29,018 bases of DNA, taken from NCBI GenBank assembly GCA_021837545.1, contig JAKBFR010000021.1, positions 1 through 29,018 on the forward strand. Direction: 5' to 3'. Positions 7,562-17,204 of this stretch are shown one piece after another. The stretch comes from Bacillota bacterium. Lineage in GTDB: Bacteria; Bacillota_A; Clostridia; Clostridiales; Clostridiaceae. The notes below the pieces were generated by a model. The model was not told the DNA's origin. It saw nothing but the letters and a program-made list of their open reading frames with translations, and ran no database searches. The first letter of the stretch is position 1. The number at the start of each line of letters is the position of its first letter. Made by a program: the position numbers and the translations under genes.

Positions 7562-8845
7562 ATGAAAGCTAAAGTGGAAAAAATAGAAACAAATGTGATA
7601 AAGTTAGAAATAAGGGTTGAAGCTGAAAAATTTGATGCAGCATTAACTAAGGCTTATAATAAAAACAAGGGCAGATACAACATACCAGGATTTAGAAAAG
7701 GGAAAGTTCCAATGGCAATGGTTAAAAAATTCTATGGAGTGGAAGCATTCTATGATGATGCTGTTAACTTTGCAATTGATGAATCATATCCAGTAGCATT
7801 AAGTGAAAATGATATAAGACCTGTAGATTATCCACAAGTTGATATAGTAGAATTAGGTGAAGGAAAAGAACTAGTTTATACTGCAACAGTTACTACTTAT
7901 CCAGAAATAGAACTTGGAGAATACAAGGGATTGGATATAAAGAAAGCTGTATATGAAGTTGAAGATAGCGAAATAGAAAAGCAAATTACAGAAATGCAAG
8001 AAAAAAATGCTAGAATAGAAGTTAAAAAAGAAGGCAATATAGCTAAAGGCGATATAGCTATTATAGATTTTAAAGGATTCGTAGACGGAGTTGCTTTTGA
8101 TGGCGGCGAAGGAACTGATTATTCCTTAGAAATAGGTTCAGGCACTTTCATTGATAACTTTGAAGAACAATTAATTGGTTTAGCAGTAGGTGAAAAGAAA
8201 GAAGTTAACGTTTCTTTCCCAGAATCTTATGGAAAAGAAGAATTAAACGGAAAACCAGCAATGTTTGAAGTTGAAATTAAATCAATTAAAGTTAAAGAAT
8301 TACCAGAATTAGATGATGAATTTGCTAAAGATATATCAGCAGTTGATTCATTTGAAGAATTGAAAGAAAATCTTAAAAAGACATTAGCAAAAAATAATGA
8401 TGAAAAAGCTGAAAGAGAATTTGAAGAAGCTGTTATTACTGCAATAATTGAAAATTCAAAGATGGATGTTCCAGAAATTATGGTAAGCAAAGAAATTGAT
8501 GATATGATGAAGGACCTTGAAGGAAGATTAAAATATCAAGGATTGAGCTTAGATCAATACATGGAATTTACAGGAAATACAACTGAAAAAATGAGAGATT
8601 TCATGAAAGAAAATGCAGAAAGAAAAGTTAAAGCTGATTTAGTTCTTGAAGCAGTTTCTAAGGCAGAAGAAATTAAAGCTACTGAAGAACAATTAAATGC
8701 AAAAGCTTTAGAATTAGGAAAAATATATGGACCTAAAGATCCAGAAAAAATGGCTAAAATTTTACTTAAGTCTCAAAAAAATATGATTGAAAAAGATATA
8801 GTGATTGAAAATACTCTTAAATTTATAAAAGAAAATTGCAAATAA
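7562..8845 (+). CDS. tig: Trigger factor (ribosome-associated chaperone, PPIase)
   Basis: Binds the ribosome exit tunnel and shields nascent chains; it has peptidyl-prolyl isomerase activity. The 427-aa length matches full trigger factor. Domains in order: N-terminal ribosome-binding domain with signature GFRKGKVP at 43-50; FKBP-type PPIase domain at about 155-245 ([20 protein letters not shown]..., then [18 protein letters not shown]); C-terminal helical chaperone arms to the end. The ATG follows AGGAGGAAAG. It has its own promoter and terminator, so it appears monocistronic, next to clpP-clpX as in many Firmicutes. Confidence 0.98.
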   Translation: MKAKVEKIETNVIKLEIRVEAEKFDAALTKAYNKNKGRYNIPGFRKGKVPMAMVKKFYGVEAFYDDAVNFAIDESYPVALSENDIRPVDYPQVDIVELGEGKELVYTATVTTYPEIELGEYKGLDIKKAVYEVEDSEIEKQITEMQEKNARIEVKKEGNIAKGDIAIIDFKGFVDGVAFDGGEGTDYSLEIGSGTFIDNFEEQLIGLAVGEKKEVNVSFPESYGKEELNGKPAMFEVEIKSIKVKELPELDDEFAKDISAVDSFEELKENLKKTLAKNNDEKAEREFEEAVITAIIENSKMDVPEIMVSKEIDDMMKDLEGRLKYQGLSLDQYMEFTGNTTEKMRDFMKENAERKVKADLVLEAVSKAEEIKATEEQLNAKALELGKIYGPKDPEKMAKILLKSQKNMIEKDIVIENTLKFIKENCK

Positions 8846-8886
8846 TTTATTTTGAGATATAATATAGAATAAGTATATAAATTAAC

Positions 8887-8925
8887 AAATTGCCAGAAAA
8901 AAAATTTTTTTCTGGCAATTTATTC
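8887..8925 (+). terminator. Intrinsic terminator after tig
   Basis: A perfect stem based on AAATTGCCAG and CTGGCAATTT (8887-8921) whose inner part is A8/T7, followed by TATT. It separates tig from clpP; being symmetric and A/T-flanked it could work in either direction. Confidence 0.75.
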
Positions 8926-9003
8926 AAATAATAATTAACAAACTAACAAAAAGAATATATAATTAAAATTAGATAAAAGTCTAATAGTAAAGGGAGGATT
9001 TAA

Positions 9004-9603
9004 ATGAGCTTAGTACCAATGGTTGTAGAACAAACAAGTAGGGGAGAACGTTCCTATGATATATTTTCAAGACTGTTAAAAGAAAGAATAATTATGCTAA
9101 GTGGAGAAGTAAATGATGATACTGCTAATTTAATAGTAGCACAATTATTATTTCTAGAAAGTGAAGATCCAGATAAGGATATTTATTTATATATAAATAG
9201 TCCGGGTGGATCAATAACTTCAGGAATGGCCATTTACGATACTATGGAATATATTAAATGTGATGTATCAACAATCTGTATCGGAATGGCGGCTTCAATG
9301 GGAGCATTTTTGCTTACATGTGGAGCTAAAGGTAAGAGATATGCACTTCCAAATTCAGAAATAATGATACATCAACCGCTTGGTGGATTCCAAGGGCAAG
9401 CAACAGATTTTGAAATACATGCAAAGAGAATATTGAAGATTAAAGAATCTTTAAATAAGATCTTAAGTGCAAATACTGGTAAGCCTTTAGAAACAATCAA
9501 AGCAGATGTGGAAAGAGATAATTTCATGAGTGCAGATGAAGCTAAAGATTATGGGTTAGTAGATGATGTAATATCTACACACAAAATAGGAAAAGATAAA
9601 TAA
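9004..9603 (+). CDS. clpP: ATP-dependent Clp protease proteolytic subunit
   Basis: Serine protease that forms the tetradecameric chamber of ClpXP/ClpCP. The 199-aa protein carries the catalytic triad at canonical positions: Ser98 in GMAASMG, His123 in MIHQP, Asp172 in ERDNFM. The ATG follows AGGGAGG. ClpX starts 41 bp downstream on the same strand with no terminator between them, so clpP-clpX is an operon. No CtsR-type operator (tandem GGTCAAA heptads) was seen upstream. Confidence 0.98.
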   Translation: MSLVPMVVEQTSRGERSYDIFSRLLKERIIMLSGEVNDDTANLIVAQLLFLESEDPDKDIYLYINSPGGSITSGMAIYDTMEYIKCDVSTICIGMAASMGAFLLTCGAKGKRYALPNSEIMIHQPLGGFQGQATDFEIHAKRILKIKESLNKILSANTGKPLETIKADVERDNFMSADEAKDYGLVDDVISTHKIGKDK

Positions 9604-9644
9604 GAGAAAAAATTAAATTTATACGTTTTAAGTGAGGTGAGTAT

Positions 9645-10934
9645 ATGGCTAAATTTGATGAAAAGAAACAGTTAAAGTGTTCATTCTGTGGCAAAACTCA
9701 AGAACAAGTGAAAAGATTAATTGCAGGCCCAGGAGTATATATTTGTGATGAATGTATTGATTTATGTTCTGAAATTATAGCAGATGAATTTCAAGAAACT
9801 GTTGACTTTGATCCTAAAAGTATCCCAAAACCAAATGAAATTAAAGAATATTTAGATTCGTATGTTATTGGGCAAGAAAGAGCAAAAAAATCTTTAGCAG
9901 TAGCAGTTTATAATCATTACAAAAGAATTAATACTAAGAAAGAAGATATAGAAGTTGAATTGTCTAAAAGTAATATTTTACTACTCGGACCAACTGGTTC
10001 AGGTAAAACATTACTTGCTCAAACTTTAGCAAGATTCTTAAATGTACCTTTTGCAATAGCTGATGCGACAACATTGACAGAAGCTGGGTATGTTGGAGAA
10101 GATGTTGAGAATATTCTTCTTAAGTTAATTCAAAATGCAGATTATGATGTAGAAAAAGCTGAAAGAGGAATAATCTATATTGATGAAATAGATAAGATTG
10201 CAAGAAAATCTGAAAATCCATCTATTACTCGTGATGTATCAGGAGAAGGTGTACAACAAGCTCTACTAAAAATATTAGAGGGAACTGTTGCATCTGTTCC
10301 ACCGCAAGGCGGAAGAAAACATCCTCATCAAGAGTTTATTCAAATAAATACTTCTAATATATTATTTATTTGTGGTGGAGCCTTTGATGGAGTTGATAAA
10401 ATAATTGAAAATAGAACAACAAAGAGTTCTATGGGATTTGGAGCACAAATTCAATCTAAACATGAAAAAGATGTTGGAAGCTTGCTTAAGGAAATTATGC
10501 CAGCCGATTTATTGAAATTTGGTTTAATTCCCGAATTTGTTGGAAGACTTCCAATACTTGTTACATTAGAATCTTTAGATAAAGAAGCTTTAATTCAAAT
10601 TTTAACTAAACCTAAAAATGCTCTTGTAAAGCAATATAAAAAATTATTTGAGCTAGATGACGTTAAGTTAGACTTTAATGAAAAATCTTTAGTTGCAATA
10701 GCGGAAGAAGCTATAACTAGACAAACCGGTGCTAGAGGTTTAAGAGCTATTATAGAAGATATAATGAATGAAGTAATGTATGATATCCCTTCTGATAAGA
10801 GTATAACCAAGGTTATAATAACTGAAGAAGCTATTAAAGATAAGAAAGAACCTACAATTGAAAGATTGGAAGATGGAAAAATTAGACCTACTTTAGTAAA
10901 AGCTAGAGCTAAAAAAGATATTGAATCTGCTTAG
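9645..10934 (+). CDS. clpX: ClpX, ATP-dependent unfoldase of ClpXP
   Basis: AAA+ unfoldase that recognises substrates and feeds them into ClpP. At 429 aa it is full length. Zinc-binding domain with Cys12, Cys15, Cys34, Cys37; Walker A GPTGSGKT at 115-122; Walker B IIYIDEID near 176-182; the pore-2/RKH loop in [10 protein letters not shown]; the ClpP-docking loop has SMGFG in place of the usual IGF; arginine/sensor-2 motif GARGLRAI near 363-370. The ATG at 9645 follows GTGAGGTGAG. Co-transcribed with clpP and ended by the terminator at 11024. Confidence 0.98.
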   Translation: MAKFDEKKQLKCSFCGKTQEQVKRLIAGPGVYICDECIDLCSEIIADEFQETVDFDPKSIPKPNEIKEYLDSYVIGQERAKKSLAVAVYNHYKRINTKKEDIEVELSKSNILLLGPTGSGKTLLAQTLARFLNVPFAIADATTLTEAGYVGEDVENILLKLIQNADYDVEKAERGIIYIDEIDKIARKSENPSITRDVSGEGVQQALLKILEGTVASVPPQGGRKHPHQEFIQINTSNILFICGGAFDGVDKIIENRTTKSSMGFGAQIQSKHEKDVGSLLKEIMPADLLKFGLIPEFVGRLPILVTLESLDKEALIQILTKPKNALVKQYKKLFELDDVKLDFNEKSLVAIAEEAITRQTGARGLRAIIEDIMNEVMYDIPSDKSITKVIITEEAIKDKKEPTIERLEDGKIRPTLVKARAKKDIESA

Positions 10935-11023
10935 ATTAATAGAAGATTAAAGAAGATAATAAGCAAAAGATGTGACTCGAATTTTTATTAATTAAGACTT
11001 ATTATTCTTTGAATATGACTTAT

Positions 11024-11076
11024 ATAACCCCATCATTTAATTTATGTAAAAATAATTAAATGATGGGGTTATTTTC
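11024..11076 (+). terminator. Intrinsic terminator after clpX
   Basis: A perfect 19-bp inverted repeat (11024-11042 with 11054-11072) containing ACCCCATCA/TGATGGGGT, followed by TTTT. It ends the clpP-clpX transcript. Confidence 0.9.
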
Positions 11077-11140
11077 AATATTTTTTAAAATTAAGAATAT
11101 ATTTGTGAGCATAAGCAAATAATAGTAATAATAAAAATAG

Positions 11141-11227
11141 AAGGAGGAAAAGTATATTTAAATTAATAATAATAAAATATAGAAAAAATAGATAACATAT
11201 TATTACTTATAAATATATTTAAAAAAT
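11141..11227 (+). promoter_or_regulatory. lonB leader: distant Shine-Dalgarno plus bridging hairpin
   Basis: A perfect Shine-Dalgarno AAGGAGG is at 11141-11147, but the lonB ATG is at 11228 and nothing resembling a ribosome binding site lies near it. No ATG, GTG or TTG opens a frame just after the AAGGAGG. Bases 11150-11171 can pair with 11198-11220 (one mismatch, one bulge, one G-U), forming a long AU-rich hairpin. Folded, it would leave about 9 nt between AAGGAGG and the ATG. This is an inference from base pairing by eye. Confidence 0.4.
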
Positions 11228-12904
11228 ATGACAAATATATTAATGATTTTCCAAATAGTAATTTTAATTCTCATGGTTTATGTCATGTTTAATTCAATCA
11301 ATAAACCGCAAAAAAGTAGAAATATTGTAATTGATAGAGAGAATACAAAAGAACTAGATAATTTAAATAAACTTAGACAAATAAATTTAACAGAGCCTTT
11401 AACAGAAAAGAGTAGACCTTCAACCTTTGAAGAAATAATAGGCCAAGAAAAAGGTATAAAAGCATTAAAGGCTGCATTGTGTGGTCCAAATCCACAACAT
11501 GTCATTATTTATGGACCACCAGGAGTAGGAAAAACAGCAGCAGCTAGGTTAGTATTAGAAGAAGCTAGAAAATCAAATTTGTCACCCTTTGCAGATAAAG
11601 CAAAATTTGTTGAATTAGATGCAACAACTTTAAGATTTGATGAACGCGGAATTGCAGACCCACTTATAGGTTCAGTGCACGATCCGATATATCAAGGAGC
11701 TGGTTCGCTCGGGGTAGCAGGGATTCCTCAACCCAAAGCAGGAGCAGTTACTAAAGCTCATGGAGGGCTTTTATTTCTAGATGAAATCGGTGAACTTCAT
11801 CCAATTGAATTAAATAAACTTTTAAAAGTATTAGAAGATAGAAAAGTGTTTTTGGATAGTTCATATTATAGTTCAGAAGATGCTAATATGCCCAAATATA
11901 TAAAGGAAGTATTTGAAAATGGGCTTCCAGCAGATTTTAGATTAATTGGAGCTACAACGAGATCTCCGCAGGATATAATACCCGCTATAAGATCAAGATG
12001 TGTTGAAATATTTTTTAGAGCTCTATTACCTGAAGAAATAAAGATTATTGCAATAAATTCTGTTAATAAAGTTGGACTAAAAATTATGAAAGAAGGAGTT
12101 GAAGAGGTAAGTAAGTATTGTACTAATGGTAGGGAAGTAATAAACTTAATACAATTAGCATCTGGGATTGCAATCAATGAGGATAGGAAAGAAATAACAT
12201 TAGATGATATTAAGTGGGTATTAGAGAATGGTCAGTATAATAAGATAATATGCAATAAAATTTCATCTAAGTCTAAAATTGGAGTTGTTAATGGATTAGC
12301 GGTATATGGAGCCAATATAGGAATGTTAATGCCTCTTGAAGTTAGTTGTAAAAAGGTTAAGGAAAGAAGAGGAGAGCTAAAGATAACAGGAATAGTTGAA
12401 GAAGAAGAAATAACTAATAATAATAAAAAAATTAAAATGAAAAGTACTGCTTATTCATCTGTACAAAACGTATTGACTGCTTTAGATAATTTATTTGATT
12501 TATGCACTGATAAATATGATATACATGTAAATATTCCGGGGGGGATGCCAGTTGATGGCCCATCTGCAGGAATAAGTATTGCAACAGCCATATATAGTGC
12601 AATAACAAAGCAAAAAGTAAACAGATTTGTTGCAATGACAGGAGAAATAAGTATACTAGGATCTGTAAAAGCTATAGGAGGGGTAAAAGCAAAGATATCT
12701 GCAGCTTTTAAAGGCGGTGCACACGTTGTTATTATTCCGGAAGAAAATTATGATGAAGTATTAAATGAAATATGTGATATAGATATAATTTCAGTAAGAA
12801 ATTTGAGAGATGTAATTAAAGTTGCAATAGAGGAGGAAAATATTATTAGTGAAAATGATAGAGAAATATTATCGGCTGAAGGGAATAGTATTTTAAAAAA
12901 TTAA
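11228..12904 (+). CDS. lonB: LonB-type membrane-anchored ATP-dependent protease
   Basis: Lon-family AAA+ serine protease of the LonB type found in spore formers; in Bacillus LonB acts in the forespore. The 558-aa protein starts with a membrane segment (about 5-21), then Walker A GPPGVGKT at 96-103, Walker B LLFLDEIGE at 181-189, and a C-terminal Lon protease domain with catalytic Ser446 in VDGPSAG and Lys489 in GGVKAK. It lacks the large N-terminal domain of classical Lon. The start is taken as ATG 11228; a second ATG at 11243 is possible, and neither has a nearby ribosome binding site. The full-length Lon gene follows after a terminator-like hairpin. Confidence 0.95.
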   Translation: MTNILMIFQIVILILMVYVMFNSINKPQKSRNIVIDRENTKELDNLNKLRQINLTEPLTEKSRPSTFEEIIGQEKGIKALKAALCGPNPQHVIIYGPPGVGKTAAARLVLEEARKSNLSPFADKAKFVELDATTLRFDERGIADPLIGSVHDPIYQGAGSLGVAGIPQPKAGAVTKAHGGLLFLDEIGELHPIELNKLLKVLEDRKVFLDSSYYSSEDANMPKYIKEVFENGLPADFRLIGATTRSPQDIIPAIRSRCVEIFFRALLPEEIKIIAINSVNKVGLKIMKEGVEEVSKYCTNGREVINLIQLASGIAINEDRKEITLDDIKWVLENGQYNKIICNKISSKSKIGVVNGLAVYGANIGMLMPLEVSCKKVKERRGELKITGIVEEEEITNNNKKIKMKSTAYSSVQNVLTALDNLFDLCTDKYDIHVNIPGGMPVDGPSAGISIATAIYSAITKQKVNRFVAMTGEISILGSVKAIGGVKAKISAAFKGGAHVVIIPEENYDEVLNEICDIDIISVRNLRDVIKVAIEEENIISENDREILSAEGNSILKN

Positions 12905-12924
12905 AGAAATTATTTCAAAAAATG

Positions 12925-12965
12925 TACAATGGACAATTAACTAGGGATTGTCCATTGTAAGTTTT
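12925..12965 (+). terminator. Hairpin after lonB, probable terminator made of a heptad-repeat element
   Basis: A perfect 13-bp stem (12925-12937 TACAATGGACAAT with 12947-12959) and a 9-nt loop, followed by AGTTTTATT. Its sequence also shows the 7-bp phasing (TGTACAA-TGGACAA ... GGGATTG-TCCATTG) seen in the his operon inserts, so it may be a minimal member of that repeat family serving as terminator. Confidence 0.65.
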
Positions 12966-13004
12966 ATTACACACCTTTTCTTTTTAATATTAATATATAT
13001 ATGT

Positions 13005-13070
13005 TATAATAGGTAATTCAAAAGTGCAAATGATTTATTTTTACTTATTTTGTAAAAAGTATACTATAAT
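13005..13070 (+). promoter_or_regulatory. Two candidate -10 boxes upstream of lon
   Basis: Exact TATAAT hexamers lie at 13005-13010 and 13065-13070. The second has TTACTT at 13041-13046 (18-bp spacing). The -35 of the first is poor. Either would give a leader of about 85-150 nt. One AGTCAAA (13131-13137) resembles a CtsR half site but has no partner. Confidence 0.35.
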
Positions 13071-13156
13071 AGTAAGTTTTTTATATTAAGAATCATTGAA
13101 AAAGTTATTTATTATGTGTATACTAGATAAGTCAAAATAAATAAGGTGATTATGAT

Positions 13157-15505
13157 ATGGGGGGAAATAGTAATATGAAAAAGTTATATACAATTCCACT
13201 AATTCCTTTAAGAGGATTAACTGTTTTTCCTAATGTAGTGGTACATTTTGATGTGGGAAGAGAAAAATCTACAGCAGCTATTGAACAAGCTATGTTAGAT
13301 GAACAAGAAGTTTTTCTTGTGGGTCAAAAAAATTCTGTAGTAGAAGAACCTAATCAAGATGAAATCTATTCAATCGGAACTATATGTAAAATAAAGCAAA
13401 TTCTTAAAATGTCAGATAATACTATTAGAGTTCTTGTAGAAGGTCAAGAAAGAGGTAAAATAGTTAAGTATATAGAGGATGAAGAGGATTATATAAAGGT
13501 TTCAGTAGAAAAATTAAGTAATAAAGTAGTTAATAATGAAGAATTAGATGCTTATGTTAAGTATTTAGATAAAGAATTTAAAAAATTATTAAAGCTTAAT
13601 GAAGAGAATTATGGAGAAATTGTAAAATTAATAAATTCTTCAGAAGAACCAAGTAACTTCACAGATATGGTGGCTTCTTATGCTATTACGGATGAAAGGC
13701 TAAAGCAAGAAGTGTTAGAAACTGTTAACTTGACAAAAAGAATAGAGAAGGTCTTAGAACGAGTTAAAATAGAAATCTCTATAGCAAAAATTCAAAAAAA
13801 GATTTCTGATAAAGTCAAGAATACTGTTGCAAAGGAACAAAAGGAATTTTATTTAAGAGAACAGATAAGGGCAATTCAAGAAGAATTAGGAGACGATGAT
13901 GAAGAAAAGAAAGAAATAGCAAAATATGAAGAAAGAATTGAGAAGGCAAAGCTTACTAAGGAAGTTAAAGATAAAGTTAGTTATGAATTATCAAGACTTA
14001 AAAATATGAGTGCTACATCATCTGAAGGTAATGTTATTAAAGGTTATTTAGATTGGATATTAGATATTTCTTGGGGTAAGTACACAAAGGAAAGTATTGA
14101 TGTCACTAAAGCAAGAGAAATTTTAGATAATGAACATTATGGATTAGAAGATGTAAAAGATAGAATTATAGAGTATTTAGCTGTAAAGCAATTTAGTAAA
14201 TCTCAAAAAAGTCCGATTCTTTGTCTAGTTGGTCCTCCAGGTGTCGGAAAAACATCTATAGCAAAATCTATAGCTCATGCTATTAATAGAAAGTATACGA
14301 GAATATCTCTTGGTGGAATGAAAGATGAAGCTGAAATTAGAGGTCATAGAAAGACGTATATTGGTGCTATTCCTGGAAGAATTGTTTATGCAATGAAGGA
14401 AGCAAAATCTATGAATCCACTTATGCTTTTTGATGAAATAGATAAGATTAATTCAAGCTATAATGGTGATCCGTCGGATGCCTTATTAGAAATATTGGAT
14501 AGTGAACAAAACAAAGCATTTAGAGATAGTTATTTAGAGATTCCAATGAACTTGTCAAAGGTTACGTTTATAGCAACAGCAAATAGTTTAGAAACTATAC
14601 CAAGACCACTGTTAGATAGAATGGAAGTTATAGAAGTATCAGGGTATACTTATGAAGAAAAGTTCCATATAGCTAAAAATCATTTATTAACTAAGATATT
14701 TAACGAACTAGATATATCAACTGATAAAATTAAAATAGAAGATTCTTCTATTAAAGAAGTTATAGAAGGATATACACGAGAATCTGGTGTTCGTGGATTA
14801 GAAAGAAAGTTAAGTTCACTTATAAGAAAAGCATTAGCAGAGATGCTAAAGCAAGGAAAAAAGGAATTTGATATAAATAATGATAAAATTGAAGAATTCT
14901 TAGGTAAGAGAATCTTTGATTTTGATAAAATTGATAAGGTGGATAAAGTTGGAGTGGTAACGGGAATGGCATGGACAGCCTATGGGGGAGATACTCTTCC
15001 TATTGAAGCTATGGTTATGTCAGGTACAGGCAAACTAGAACTTACAGGTAAGCTTGGAACTGTTATGCAAGAATCGGCAAAAACTGCGTATAGTTATGTT
15101 AGAGCTAATGCTGTTAAATTTGGAATTAATGAAGCTTTTTATAAAGAAAAAGATATTCACATTCATGCACCAGAAGGTGCTGTATCTAAAGATGGCCCAT
15201 CGGCAGGTGTTACAATGGTAACAGCGCTTGTTTCGGCGTTATCAGGTAAAAAGGTTAAGCATAATGTAGCTATGACTGGAGAAGTCACATTAACAGGTAG
15301 AGTATTACCTATTGGAGGACTAAAGGAAAAGTCTTTAGCTGCATTTAGAGCTGGAGTAGATACTATAATAATTCCAAAGGAAAATGAGAAAGATATAGAT
15401 AAGATACCAAATTCAATCAGGAAAAGTTTGAATATTATTTCTGCTAAAGAAGTAAATGAGGTATTAAAAAATGCGTTAATTGGAGAGGATACTAATGAGA
15501 ATTAA
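13157..15505 (+). CDS. lon: ATP-dependent protease La (Lon)
   Basis: Cytosolic homo-hexameric AAA+ protease degrading misfolded and regulatory proteins. The 782-aa protein has the full LonA layout: N-terminal substrate-binding domain (about 10-205) starting IPLIPLRG, a coiled-coil stretch (about 195-265), Walker A GPPGVGKT at 359-366, Walker B LMLFDEID at 422-429, and a protease domain with Ser682 in KDGPSAG and Lys725 in GGLKEK. Start: ATG 13157 follows AAGGTGAT at 8 nt; ATG 13175 (residue 7) follows GGGGGGA and is equally possible, since homologues begin near MKKLYTIPL. The engB coding region overlaps its 3' end. Confidence 0.97.
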   Translation: MGGNSNMKKLYTIPLIPLRGLTVFPNVVVHFDVGREKSTAAIEQAMLDEQEVFLVGQKNSVVEEPNQDEIYSIGTICKIKQILKMSDNTIRVLVEGQERGKIVKYIEDEEDYIKVSVEKLSNKVVNNEELDAYVKYLDKEFKKLLKLNEENYGEIVKLINSSEEPSNFTDMVASYAITDERLKQEVLETVNLTKRIEKVLERVKIEISIAKIQKKISDKVKNTVAKEQKEFYLREQIRAIQEELGDDDEEKKEIAKYEERIEKAKLTKEVKDKVSYELSRLKNMSATSSEGNVIKGYLDWILDISWGKYTKESIDVTKAREILDNEHYGLEDVKDRIIEYLAVKQFSKSQKSPILCLVGPPGVGKTSIAKSIAHAINRKYTRISLGGMKDEAEIRGHRKTYIGAIPGRIVYAMKEAKSMNPLMLFDEIDKINSSYNGDPSDALLEILDSEQNKAFRDSYLEIPMNLSKVTFIATANSLETIPRPLLDRMEVIEVSGYTYEEKFHIAKNHLLTKIFNELDISTDKIKIEDSSIKEVIEGYTRESGVRGLERKLSSLIRKALAEMLKQGKKEFDINNDKIEEFLGKRIFDFDKIDKVDKVGVVTGMAWTAYGGDTLPIEAMVMSGTGKLELTGKLGTVMQESAKTAYSYVRANAVKFGINEAFYKEKDIHIHAPEGAVSKDGPSAGVTMVTALVSALSGKKVKHNVAMTGEVTLTGRVLPIGGLKEKSLAAFRAGVDTIIIPKENEKDIDKIPNSIRKSLNIISAKEVNEVLKNALIGEDTNEN

Positions 15506-16091
15506 ACAGTCAGAATTTATTACCTCAGCAGTAAAAAGAGAGCAATATCCATTAGACAATAGAGTTGAAGTTGCTTTTGTTGGAAGATCTAATGTAGGAA
15601 AAAGTTCAATAATAAATTCGTTAACAAACAGAAAAAAATTAGCAAAAGTTAGTCAAACTCCTGGAAAAACAAGATTAGTCAATTTTTTTCTTATAAATAA
15701 TGATTTTTATTTAGTGGATTTGCCTGGATATGGATATGCAAAAGTATCAAAATCTGAAAAAGACAGTTGGGGAAAAACAGTTGAGATGTATTTAACCAAT
15801 AGAGAACAATTAAAAAGAGTTGTATTGCTTGTAGATTCAAGACATAAACCATCGGGTGATGATATAATGATGAATGAATGGTTTAGACATTTTGGATATA
15901 ATGTTGTAGTTGTTGGAACAAAAAGTGATAAGCTTACAAAAAATGATTTGAAAAAGAGTGAAAAGGTGATAAAAGAAACATTAAAATTAAATGCAGAGGA
16001 CAAGTTATACTTTTTTTCATCTTTAAATAGAAATGGAAGCGATGAGCTTATTGATAATCTTTTCTTAGAATTTGCAACTGATTTAGATTAA
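15495..16091 (+). CDS. engB: Ribosome biogenesis GTP-binding protein EngB/YsxC
   Basis: Essential-type GTPase of the TrmE-Era-EngA-EngB family that assists 50S subunit assembly. About 198 aa. G1 motif GRSNVGKSS at 30-38, G2 region TPGKTR, G3 DLPGYG, G4 TKSD, and the SSLN G5 region. I chose ATG 15495: GGAGAGG (15482-15488) precedes it by 6 nt, whereas the in-frame TTG at 15480 overlaps that site. It overlaps the end of lon by 11 bp, so it is translationally coupled to lon. A strong terminator follows. Confidence 0.97.
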   Translation: MRIKQSEFITSAVKREQYPLDNRVEVAFVGRSNVGKSSIINSLTNRKKLAKVSQTPGKTRLVNFFLINNDFYLVDLPGYGYAKVSKSEKDSWGKTVEMYLTNREQLKRVVLLVDSRHKPSGDDIMMNEWFRHFGYNVVVVGTKSDKLTKNDLKKSEKVIKETLKLNAEDKLYFFSSLNRNGSDELIDNLFLEFATDLD

Positions 16092-16167
16092 AAGATACTC
16101 AAAAATAAACAAGTCAGTATGCTAGTATATTTAAATTGATGTTTCCTTTCCTATAGCTAATGAAAAT

Positions 16168-16210
16168 AGAAAAATTACCCCCTACAAGTTGTAGGGGGTA
16201 ATTTTTCTAT
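16168..16210 (+). terminator. Intrinsic terminator after engB
   Basis: A perfect stem (16168-16186 with 16190-16208) containing TTACCCCCTAC/GTAGGGGGTAA with a small loop, ending in ATTTTTCT. It is symmetric and A/T-flanked and ends the lon-engB transcript. Confidence 0.88.
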
Positions 16211-16369
16211 TAAAGATAGTTTTATTTATTAGAAATTACGCTTTAATAGTTAGTGATATATTTTTAAAAATTATATTTGTAATCTATCTATAATAAATGT
16301 GTCAAAAATTCTGAATGGGAATAATATATAATATAAAAAAGAAAAAAATATTTCCAAGGAGGAATAAAT

Positions 16370-16807
16370 ATGGAGATGAATGATATCCTAAATGGTTTAA
16401 ATTCATGCGATGACGATTGTTGTGATTCAATGTCTGACAATTGTAGTTGTGGATCAAACTTCGGAGGACAAGGAAATGGATGTTTTCCGGGTGGTTTTGG
16501 TCAAGGAGCTGCTGGTGGATGTGGATTCGGAAGCTGGATTTGGATCTTATTAATATTGTTTTATTGTGGTTGTGGAAAAGGTAACTATGGAAGAGGCGGC
16601 AATCAATGTTGCTGTGAAAAAAAAGAAGAATGCGGTTGTAACAGAGGAAATTATGGTGGTGGAATATTAAGTAACTGTTCATCATACTTGTTTTTATTAG
16701 TAATATTATTCCTTTGCAATAGTGGTGGAAGATCTAACTTTGGCGGAGGATGTGGTTTAGGTGGATTCGGAGGCGGATCACCAATTGGTTGTGGAACTGG
16801 TTGTTAG
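16370..16807 (+). CDS. Cys/Gly-rich protein, 'chorion class high-cysteine HCB' type
   Basis: A 145-aa protein dominated by Gly and Cys (over 20 Cys), in blocks CDDDCC, CCCEKKEECGC, and GGGCGLGGFGGG, interrupted by two short hydrophobic segments (WIWILLILFYC at about 58-68; SYLFLLVILFLC at about 104-115). Clostridial genomes carry proteins annotated 'chorion class high-cysteine HCB protein 13' of this type; the hydrophobic-plus-glycine design also recalls YjcZ-like spore proteins. A spore-coat or envelope role is a guess, not shown. The ATG follows AAGGAGG at 7 nt. A second, shorter relative starts 31 bp downstream; they are probably co-transcribed. Confidence 0.85.
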   Translation: MEMNDILNGLNSCDDDCCDSMSDNCSCGSNFGGQGNGCFPGGFGQGAAGGCGFGSWIWILLILFYCGCGKGNYGRGGNQCCCEKKEECGCNRGNYGGGILSNCSSYLFLLVILFLCNSGGRSNFGGGCGLGGFGGGSPIGCGTGC

Positions 16808-16838
16808 TATCCAGAATTTTTAGGAAGGAGAGATAAAT

Positions 16839-17090
16839 ATGTCTAAGAAGAATAAATGTTGTTGTGAAAAGAAACATGATGATTGCTGTTGTAACGATTC
16901 GATGTCTAGTAGTTCTGGACTATTCGGAGGTGGTGGATGTACACCAATCTTATTTCTGCTAATAGCATGTGGATCAGGATTATTAAATTGTAATAAATCA
17001 TATTTAATTATTTTACTATTCTTATTATGTGGCGGAAGTTTTTCTAAATTTTTAGGTTCTGGAAACGAAGGATCTAATTGTTGCTGTTAG
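16839..17090 (+). CDS. Small Cys-rich protein, relative of the upstream HCB-type protein
   Basis: An 83-aa protein with an N-terminal cysteine cluster KCCCEKKHDDCCC (residues 7-19), a glycine patch GGGGC, two hydrophobic stretches (TPILFLLIAC, YLIILLFLLC) and a C-terminal CCC. It shares the CCCEKK motif and the hydrophobic segments with the preceding protein, so the pair probably arose by duplication. The ribosome binding site GGAAGGAGAG is strong. Possible spore or cell-surface component cross-linked by disulfides or binding metal; not established. Confidence 0.82.
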   Translation: MSKKNKCCCEKKHDDCCCNDSMSSSSGLFGGGGCTPILFLLIACGSGLLNCNKSYLIILLFLLCGGSFSKFLGSGNEGSNCCC

Positions 17091-17100
17091 GATAGTTGAT

Positions 17101-17151
17101 AGAGGGCTTTATAAGCCCTCTAAAAAAATGTTCAAAAATATAAACATTTTT
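17101..17151. other. Hairpins after the Cys-rich gene pair
   Basis: AGAGGGCTT/AAGCCCTCT (17101-17109 with 17113-17121) is followed by A7, not T. A weaker stem AAAAATGTT/AACATTTTT (17124-17132 with 17143-17151) comes next and does end in T. Together they could terminate, but neither is canonical. Confidence 0.45.
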
Positions 17152-17204
17152 ATATATAAATACATATATTAAAATGAGGCAATTATAATTGAGAGGATTA
17201 AAAA

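Noticed and set aside
8980..9003. CtsR operator upstream of clpP
   Set aside because: No tandem GGTCAAA-type heptads are present; only isolated partial matches such as AGTCAAA near lon.
9004..15505. ClpP, ClpX, LonB and Lon side by side as a novel proteolysis system
   Set aside because: This order is common in Firmicutes/clostridia and all motifs are canonical.
16302..16685. Long minus-strand open frame opposite the Cys/Gly-rich gene
   Set aside because: It is a shadow of the plus-strand gene, has no ribosome binding site, and its His/Asn-rich composition comes from the complement of Gly/Cys/Ser codons.
17101..17128. Canonical terminator after the second Cys-rich gene
   Set aside because: The GC-rich stem is followed by seven A, not T; listed only as a hairpin.
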